NCBI RefSeq assembly: GCF_009729055.1
Contig: NZ_CP045484.1
Span: 2,428,872-2,492,871 of the forward strand
Direction: 5' to 3'
DNA from: Sulfurisphaera ohwakuensis
GTDB taxonomy: Archaea > Thermoproteota > Thermoprotei_A > Sulfolobales > Sulfolobaceae
Length of the DNA: 64,000 nt
In this document: positions 58,347-64,000 of the stretch, in pieces
Numbering within the stretch: the stretch's first letter is position 1
Layout of the letters: each line of letters starts with the position of its first letter
Notes under the pieces: model-generated
Seen by the model: the letters and a program-made list of their open reading frames with translations, nothing else
What the model was told of the DNA's origin: nothing
Databases searched by the model: none
Program-made: the position numbers and the translations under genes

Positions 58347-60853
58347 AATATTCATATTATTATGCTCTGGACTCTGGAGTCGTGTTAGGTGGTATAGGTA
58401 CTGGATCTATAGAAATAAGAGCTGATGGGAGATTTTACGATTGGACAATATTCAATAATGGTAGTTATGCTGAGAGACAAGAGATTAGAAGGGTTTATTA
58501 TCTCACTCAAAACGATTTCTTTACCGGAATAAGATATGGAAATAAGGTGAGGATTCTCCAGGCTTATGATTATTATTTTGGTGCAAGCCCATATTATACA
58601 CCATGGTTAAGACCTATAAAGAGTTTAGAATATATAGGAGAACCGCCTTTTGCCTTCTTAAACTTTAAGGATGATTTTGAAGTTAGACTTAAAGCGTTTT
58701 CACCTTTCATACCACATGACCTTAAGAATTCCTCCTTGCCAGTTGCAATATTTGAATATGAGGTTGATAAGGATTCAGATTTTATAGTAGGTATAAAAAA
58801 TCCATTTGAAAGCGGTAGAATCGAGTTTAAGAGGGATACTTTAGTTTTTTCTGGTGAGGTTACCTCTAAGGATCCTAGGTATGGTGGTAATTTATGTATA
58901 AAGGTTGTTGGAAGTCCATGGCTTGCAAAGGCAGATAACTTTCCTCTATTTAAGGAGTGGAATGAATTTAGAGAAAAGGGTTATATTTCTACAAGCCAAG
59001 GTGATAAATGGGGTTTTATTGGTAATAGGAATAAGAAGTTTATTGTAATACTAGGCTGGTATTTTCCAAATCACTTAACTGCTAACGGCAAAAAGATAGG
59101 CCATTATTATGAAAACTTCTTTAATAACTGTCTTGATGTCGTAAATTATGCTGAGGAAAATCTTATCTATCTAGAAAAAATGACTAACGAGTTTCATGAT
59201 GCTCTTTATAATACTCGAGGAGTTGAGGATTGGATAGCTGATTTGGTTGGATCTCAGTTAACAACTCTTATTAAATCTACATGGTTGTCGAAAGATGGTA
59301 ATTTCTATATCTGGGAAGGATATTATCAGACCTCAGATGAAAGAAAAGTTGGTGAGCATCCATATACTGATGGGCCAGTTAATACTGCGTTAAATACCAT
59401 CGATGTTTCCACGTACTTTATTTATACTCTTACAGTATTATATCCACAATTAGCAAAGAATTTGCTTTTAACCTCTTCTAGGAGTGCATTAAGTTACGAT
59501 AACCCTCTATATATTTTTTACTCATTAGCAATGCCAGAGAATAGATCAAAATATGTAGAGAGAGTGATTAAAGATCCCTCTATTCCCTCTTCTATCGAAA
59601 AGCTTTTGCAAACTGTAAAAGAGATAGCTAAGGAAACTGGAAAAGATCCCAAGGGAAGAATTGCTCATTATATATATAGAGATTTAAAATTTGATGAATA
59701 TGGTAGGAACGATTTAAATCCAGAATTTGTACTAATGTGGGGTTTAGTTTCTAAATATACTGGCGATATTGAATTTATGAAATCCTTATATCCTGTAGCA
59801 AAAGAGGCTATGGAAAGTGTTTTAAGGACTCACTTTTATGAAGGCTTAATTTATAGTAGATTACCTAGTGGTTTTGAGTGGAATAGGCAAGTGTTTTCTT
59901 ATTTTAAGGACGTTAATATTTATGATAATCTCTTCTTAGTTGTCTCTTTATTAGGTATCGATTCTTTTCACATGAGTGTTAACACTTTCGATGATTGGAC
60001 CACAGTTGGTATTAACTCTTTTGTTTCTCTTCTAGGTATTTCAGCTTTGAAAATACTAAACGAGTTGGGAGGAGATAAATATAATGTTGAAAACGCTCTC
60101 TCACTTTATGAGTCTATGCTTTGGAATGGCGAATATTTTGACCTATGGTACGATCCAATATCTGGATATAGGGATAAAACTTGTCAGGCCTCACAACTAT
60201 TAGGTGAATTTTATTTAAACCTATTAGGTTATTCTCTTCTAGATAAAGAGAAGACAAGGAAAACTCTACTATCTATTGTCAAATACAATTTGAAAGAAGA
60301 GGAAGGAGTGATTAATGGTGCTTATCCAGATGGTTATAGGCCTTTAATGAGGGAATATGAAAATCCATTAAAGATTAAAGAAGCTAGTATTCATCAAGAT
60401 ACTCCTTGGAGTGGTGTTGAGTTTTACTTAGCCTCTCACTTAATTTATGAGAAAATGATTGATGAGGCTAAGAAAGTGTTAAAGGAAGTTTATGATAGAT
60501 ATTCTATCGCTGGCAACTTCTGGAATCATTGGGAGTGGGGTTCACATTATTCAAGACCTCTATCCTCATGGCTAATAATTCCAGCATATTTAGGACTTAT
60601 TTATGATGGTATTAATAGAGTCCTTACTTTAGATCCTGCAATCGAGGAATTGTCGTGGATAATTGTTTTGCCAGACTTTTGGGGAAGAATTAATGTAAAC
60701 AAGGGAAAGGCAGAGATTAAGATTATTGAGGGTAAAGCTGTTTTAAAGAAGATTGATATTAAGGGTAAGAAGATTATAAGAATAGTCGCTGATGGGAAAG
60801 TTGTTGATGGGGATATTATTGCTGAGAAGGAGATAATTGTTGAATATGAATAA
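58343..60853 (+). CDS. GH116-family beta-glycosidase, second copy (long form)
   Basis: The 836-residue protein starts MKYSYYYALDSGVVLGGIGTGSIEI, a GH116 N-terminus (compare GGLGTGKIE in the neighbour). The C-terminal (alpha/alpha)6 domain has the acid/base segment FDDWTTVGINSFVSLLG and QASQLLGEFYLNLLG. A possible nucleophile is the Glu in FYIWEGYY. Its C-terminal extension (about residues 755-836, beta-rich) is absent in the first copy. Only distantly like the 646-residue enzyme, so they may act on different linkages. Last gene of the three-gene unit. Confidence 0.78.
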   Translation: MKYSYYYALDSGVVLGGIGTGSIEIRADGRFYDWTIFNNGSYAERQEIRRVYYLTQNDFFTGIRYGNKVRILQAYDYYFGASPYYTPWLRPIKSLEYIGEPPFAFLNFKDDFEVRLKAFSPFIPHDLKNSSLPVAIFEYEVDKDSDFIVGIKNPFESGRIEFKRDTLVFSGEVTSKDPRYGGNLCIKVVGSPWLAKADNFPLFKEWNEFREKGYISTSQGDKWGFIGNRNKKFIVILGWYFPNHLTANGKKIGHYYENFFNNCLDVVNYAEENLIYLEKMTNEFHDALYNTRGVEDWIADLVGSQLTTLIKSTWLSKDGNFYIWEGYYQTSDERKVGEHPYTDGPVNTALNTIDVSTYFIYTLTVLYPQLAKNLLLTSSRSALSYDNPLYIFYSLAMPENRSKYVERVIKDPSIPSSIEKLLQTVKEIAKETGKDPKGRIAHYIYRDLKFDEYGRNDLNPEFVLMWGLVSKYTGDIEFMKSLYPVAKEAMESVLRTHFYEGLIYSRLPSGFEWNRQVFSYFKDVNIYDNLFLVVSLLGIDSFHMSVNTFDDWTTVGINSFVSLLGISALKILNELGGDKYNVENALSLYESMLWNGEYFDLWYDPISGYRDKTCQASQLLGEFYLNLLGYSLLDKEKTRKTLLSIVKYNLKEEEGVINGAYPDGYRPLMREYENPLKIKEASIHQDTPWSGVEFYLASHLIYEKMIDEAKKVLKEVYDRYSIAGNFWNHWEWGSHYSRPLSSWLIIPAYLGLIYDGINRVLTLDPAIEELSWIIVLPDFWGRINVNKGKAEIKIIEGKAVLKKIDIKGKKIIRIVADGKVVDGDIIAEKEIIVEYE

Positions 60854-60875
60854 ATAAGCTTACCTTTCATTGTGT

Positions 60876-61361
60876 TCATATAAGAGTTTTATCTAAAAAA
60901 ATTCTAAATTTTTCATCATAATTATATAATGTTGTGTAAGATTTTGATAATTTACCACAGACATAAATACCATCTTCTCCTTTATTCACACTATACCATG
61001 TAAGTCTTGGTTTATATGTCCCTAATTCCTCAAAGATTTTTTCGTACATTTCCCTTAATATACTTAATTTAGTGTTTTTTATTATCTCTTCCTGTCTCTC
61101 ATTCAGATAGTAGGATTGATTATACAAGTTTTTTAATATATCAGTCTTATCTATTTTTTTCTTGTTCATGTGCTGTAAAGACTCGTACCCTTCTCTTATT
61201 AATGAAATAATTTGGCTTAACTCTAATCCTTCAATACCCTCTTTTTCCTCGTTTTCACACTTAGGTATAACTAAGAATATCCTGTCTTCTGGTAAAGATA
61301 CTTTGTCAATAAAAAACGAGTCAATTGCTATTTTGTTAAAAACATAATAGGGGATGTTCAT
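60876..61361 (-). CDS. Hypothetical protein coupled to the permease gene
   Basis: The 161-residue soluble protein is rich in Lys, Glu and Tyr (KCENEEKEGIEGLELSQIISLI, NKKKIDKTDILKNLYNQSYYL). No family is recognised. Its ATG overlaps the TGA of the upstream permease (61358-61361), so it is translated with it. It could be an adaptor or regulator of the transporter, but this is inference. It ends 22 bp from the convergent GH116 gene. Confidence 0.55.
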   Translation of the reverse strand: MNIPYYVFNKIAIDSFFIDKVSLPEDRIFLVIPKCENEEKEGIEGLELSQIISLIREGYESLQHMNKKKIDKTDILKNLYNQSYYLNERQEEIIKNTKLSILREMYEKIFEELGTYKPRLTWYSVNKGEDGIYVCGKLSKSYTTLYNYDEKFRIFLDKTLI

Positions 61362-62215
61362 GCTCTTAACCTTGGATTTGTTATTTCGTCTATTCCATAA
61401 CTTAGTAAAATCAACCCAAACATTAGCCCTATTACAGCCAAGCTTGGGAAGATTAAATACCAGACTCCTTTTCCTCCAAAAATAGCACCCATATTAAGTG
61501 CTTGATTTATCATATACCCCCAGTTATTTGGATTCACTGGCAATACACCTAAGAAATAAAGACCTACAGCGGCATAAAGAGCTCCTTCAACATTGAAAAT
61601 AAAGTGTACTGCTATATATGAGCCCAAATTAGGAATTATTTCTCTGAAGATAATATGTAAATTACTAAGACCCAATATCCTTGAAATTTCTATGTATTGC
61701 ATTGATTTTAATAAGAGAACTTGTGACCTAATTGATCTTGCTAATCCTGTCCAACTCATGGAACTTAGTATTAATGCCAAGATAACTGGGTTTGAAGTTC
61801 TGATAAGTGTGGCTAAAATAATGTAAACCACTAATGTAGGTAGTGTCATTACAATATCGTTTATTGCCATAAGTATGTTATCAGCAATCCCTCCTAAATA
61901 CCCAGCAGTTATACCAATTAAAATTCCTATTAATGTAGTAAATAATCCCGCAAGCAAAGACAATTCTATAATGAATCCAGCACCGTAAACTATATTAGCT
62001 AATATACTTTCACCTAAAGGACCAGTACCTAGGATATAATAAAAGTTTGGTTGAGGAGGAAGAAAAATTTTCTTAGCATTTATTGTTGATACTATTGGTG
62101 GGCGAATGAGGAACGGAAATATAAATGCCAAAATTAAGTAGAAGACAAGTATAATTAGCCCTACCCGACTCTTTTTATTCCTCCATATTAGCCTTATATA
62201 TTCTAGTATGTTCAT
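61358..62215 (-). CDS. Opp/Dpp-type ABC transporter permease (DppC-like)
   Basis: The 285-residue protein has an N-terminal helix ahead of the core (RNKKSRVGLIILVFYLILAFIFP) and six membrane segments. The cytoplasmic EAA loop is seen as IEISRILGLSNLHIIFREIIPNL (about 177-199). GTGPLGESILANIVYGAG is typical of DppC/OppC. In Sulfolobus such transporters take up di- and oligosaccharides as well as peptides; the surrounding glycosidases favour sugars. The partner DppB-type permease and the two ATPases are not in this window next to it. Confidence 0.85.
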   Translation of the reverse strand: MNILEYIRLIWRNKKSRVGLIILVFYLILAFIFPFLIRPPIVSTINAKKIFLPPQPNFYYILGTGPLGESILANIVYGAGFIIELSLLAGLFTTLIGILIGITAGYLGGIADNILMAINDIVMTLPTLVVYIILATLIRTSNPVILALILSSMSWTGLARSIRSQVLLLKSMQYIEISRILGLSNLHIIFREIIPNLGSYIAVHFIFNVEGALYAAVGLYFLGVLPVNPNNWGYMINQALNMGAIFGGKGVWYLIFPSLAVIGLMFGLILLSYGIDEITNPRLRA

Positions 62216-62395
62216 ATTAAAATACTCACATTAACAGTATTTATCTTTTCTGACACTGTTTGTCCCTACACTTTCATTTCAATTATAATTGAGTATAGGA
62301 CTTAGTCCTCTTTATTAGTTGGTCTTATGCTCCTTTAAGCCCAACGTCACTATGCTCACATTTATGCTATTTTTACCTTGGGAGAAGTTTGTAGT

Positions 62396-62575
62396 TCATT
62401 TTCTTAAGCTTTTTCTTATCTTATAAATTGAAAATATAATGAGGAAGAGTGATAGGATGAGGATGTAAAGTAAGATGGGAAGGACTGCCATATTATTATA
62501 ATCAAAAATAAGAGAAAAAATTGAGAGGAATAAAAAAATGTATCCTATAGCTAATAAAACCCTATATTCTTCCAG
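62396..62575 (-). CDS. Small two-helix membrane protein with no ATG, GTG or TTG start
   Basis: The frame runs from a CTG at 62575 to TGA at 62396 and gives 59 residues: EEYRVLLAIGYIFLFLSIF and a hydrophobic helix to about residue 28, then SFPSYFTSFILSLFLIIFSIY and a basic end (KIRKSLRK). Two membrane helices with a basic C-terminus look real. There is no internal ATG, GTG or TTG in frame. A GGAGG 12 bases before the CTG is the only ribosome-site candidate, in the end of the binding-protein gene. The frame is the same as that gene's, right after its TAA, so read-through is the alternative. Confidence 0.45.
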   Translation of the reverse strand: MEEYRVLLAIGYIFLFLSIFSLIFDYNNMAVLPILLYILILSLFLIIFSIYKIRKSLRK

Positions 62576-62584
62576 CGTTTTATT

Positions 62585-64000
62585 TTACCTCCTTCTTCTT
62601 AGCAGGAGTACAGCAACTATAATAACCACGATTATTACTACTACTGCTACTCCTACTATTAATCCTACATTAGTAGTACTCACAGTCACAGTTGATGGAG
62701 GAATTACAGAGGTAGTTGTAGAGGTAACGGTAGAGGTAACTGGTACTGTAGTTGTAGAGGTAACTGTTGGTATTGATGTGGTAGTTGTAGTTACTGTTGT
62801 AGGAACAAGATATCCATATTGGAATCCCGCTTGTAAGAGTGCTGTCCCTCCAATTCCATATAATGCTTCTTCCCAGAACCATGAGCTTGATGGAGGGGCT
62901 GATATTACATTGGAATTATAAACAATTACATAATCTGTATAGACTAATGGTAATACTGGCAGATAGTAGTTTAATGCATAAGCTATTTCATCATTTGCTG
63001 CTATTAATTGAGAAGTTGAATTTGGTGCGGTCGATTCTATGTAAAGCTTTGACATATTATACACACTACCATTAGGTAATGGGACTAGTAGGTCCCAGTG
63101 AGTTACATTGTATGGTATTCCGCTAAGATATTGTAGTTGTAAGTACCAATCAACTGTACCAGGATAATAGCCGCCCCATGCTTGGAATACCAAACCATAA
63201 TCTCCAGATTTGTAAAGTTGGTGATTTATTGAAGCAATCGTTGAAACTGAATAGGTAGTCGGAATACCGAATGATGTTAGTTCATCAGCTATTAATGTTA
63301 ACATTGAAGTTACCCCTGGTGATGAACTAATTGTGTCTGTAATGTTTAATGTAAATGGTGTACCAGCGGGGGTATACCATTGTCCGTTCTTTTCAGTAAA
63401 ACCAACACTTTCTAATAATTCTGCTGCTTTAGTTAAGTTTACATTATATGGATTTAAGTTAGATACTGCGGGGGTTCTAAACTCATTAAAGTATGAGAAG
63501 TTAGGTATTCCATTTGGTACATGGACTGGGGAATACTTTGCACCACCCACCAAAGCGACTGCAGTCCTATTTATTATATAAGCTATTGCTTGTCTCACTT
63601 GCACATACTTTAACCATGGATTTTGCAAGTTGAAGTATAGTCCATATCCGCCAGGTTGAGGTATTGAGATTACCTTATAATAACTAGGTAATGATGATAA
63701 AGCCAAAGATGGTAACGATGTAGCCCCTGTATAAAGTAAATCTATTTCACCTGTTTTTACTCCTGCTAATAGGTCTTGAGAAGAAGTATATTGATAGATT
63801 ATTACTTTATTCCATGGAACCATATTTGCAGCATAAAATCCAGGATTCTTTGATAATACTATTTCACTTGGAGTTATTTGACTCACATAGAATGGTCCGT
63901 TATAGTCTGCAGAAATTGAAGCTACTAACGCTGGGTTAAAACTTCTTATCATACTTCTAAATACTGTAGTCTTTACTTTACCTTCTTGTAATAAAGTCCA
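62585..64000 (-). CDS. Substrate-binding protein of an Opp/Dpp-type ABC transporter (runs off the right edge)
   Basis: The visible part encodes 471 residues and is open at the window edge, so the N-terminal signal region is missing. It is an SBP_bac_5 family protein: RQAIAYIINRTAVALVGGAK, PNGIPN, and DYGLVFQAWGGYYPGTVDWYL. The C-terminal end is a Thr/Ser/Val-rich linker (TTTTSIPTVTSTTTVPVTST, about 40 residues) and a membrane helix followed by RRRR, the archaeal form anchored at the C-terminus. It binds oligosaccharides or peptides outside the cell. Codons before Met at 63952 read WTLLQEGKVKTTVFRS, so that Met is internal. Confidence 0.9.
   Translation of the reverse strand, partial: WTLLQEGKVKTTVFRSMIRSFNPALVASISADYNGPFYVSQITPSEIVLSKNPGFYAANMVPWNKVIIYQYTSSQDLLAGVKTGEIDLLYTGATSLPSLALSSLPSYYKVISIPQPGGYGLYFNLQNPWLKYVQVRQAIAYIINRTAVALVGGAKYSPVHVPNGIPNFSYFNEFRTPAVSNLNPYNVNLTKAAELLESVGFTEKNGQWYTPAGTPFTLNITDTISSSPGVTSMLTLIADELTSFGIPTTYSVSTIASINHQLYKSGDYGLVFQAWGGYYPGTVDWYLQLQYLSGIPYNVTHWDLLVPLPNGSVYNMSKLYIESTAPNSTSQLIAANDEIAYALNYYLPVLPLVYTDYVIVYNSNVISAPPSSSWFWEEALYGIGGTALLQAGFQYGYLVPTTVTTTTTSIPTVTSTTTVPVTSTVTSTTTSVIPPSTVTVSTTNVGLIVGVAVVVIIVVIIVAVLLLRRRR

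Overview
The window is AT-rich archaeal DNA of the Sulfolobales type. It carries the semi-phosphorylative Entner-Doudoroff genes, a sulfide:quinone oxidoreductase with the archaeal cysteine triad, thermopsin and S53 acid proteases with membrane anchors, and N-glycosylation-rich secreted proteins. Many start codons sit about 25 bases after a TATA box, as in leaderless transcripts. TnpB-type insertion sequences (IS) are present. From memory, the 2-keto-3-deoxygluconate kinase looks almost identical to the Sulfurisphaera (Sulfolobus) tokodaii enzyme, so a Sulfurisphaera-like thermoacidophile is the best guess. No tRNA, rRNA or CRISPR array was seen.

Layout. 1-3436: DEAD-box helicase (cut by the window edge), HipA-like kinase, LysO-like exporter and MFS transporter. 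3539-6613: a 171-codon gene split by a TnpB element (3890-6448), which is itself split by a 1212-bp DDE IS. 6689-14084: cation exchanger, DUF202 protein, EF-Tu-like pseudo-GTPase, PQQ-type propeller, ABC exporter and a NiCoT-like membrane protein. 14116-17079: long thermopsin-type protease. 17337-18645: a TnpB element of a different subfamily. 18771-26759: permeases around gapN-kdgK-kdgA. 26904-35242: molybdopterin dehydrogenase, SQR plus DUF1641, aldo/keto reductase, and a second molybdopterin subunit with a frameshift. 35551-42129: archaeal ATPase, S53 protease, MNT and HEPN pair. 42168-44726: second copy of the first TnpB element, again carrying the 1212-bp IS but in its other end. 45013-51486: DedA, DUF3834-like and creatininase pair, small winged-helix regulator facing a cysteine-less isochorismatase-like hydrolase, ABC exporter, dienelactone hydrolase with a coupled 32-residue gene. 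51967-53291: decayed IS. 53368-64000: sugar cluster with GH31 alpha-glucosidase, two GH116 enzymes flanking a transporter, and an Opp/Dpp-type uptake system.

How the parts work together. The Entner-Doudoroff trio turns 2-keto-3-deoxygluconate into pyruvate and glycerate or 3-phosphoglycerate. The right-hand cluster probably imports and cleaves alpha- and beta-linked oligosaccharides that feed it. SQR, and perhaps the PQQ-type propeller, belong to sulfur metabolism.

The most striking structure is in the mobile DNA. Two copies of one 1343-bp TnpB element have each been hit by the same 1212-bp DDE IS. Both hits lie in a short hairpin, one in the left end and one in the right end, and the 4-bp target duplication is exactly the hairpin tetraloop each time. 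Removing the first composite element restores an uninterrupted reading frame, which fixes the element ends to the base. Three further small genes without ordinary annotation, one with no ATG, GTG or TTG start, are described below.
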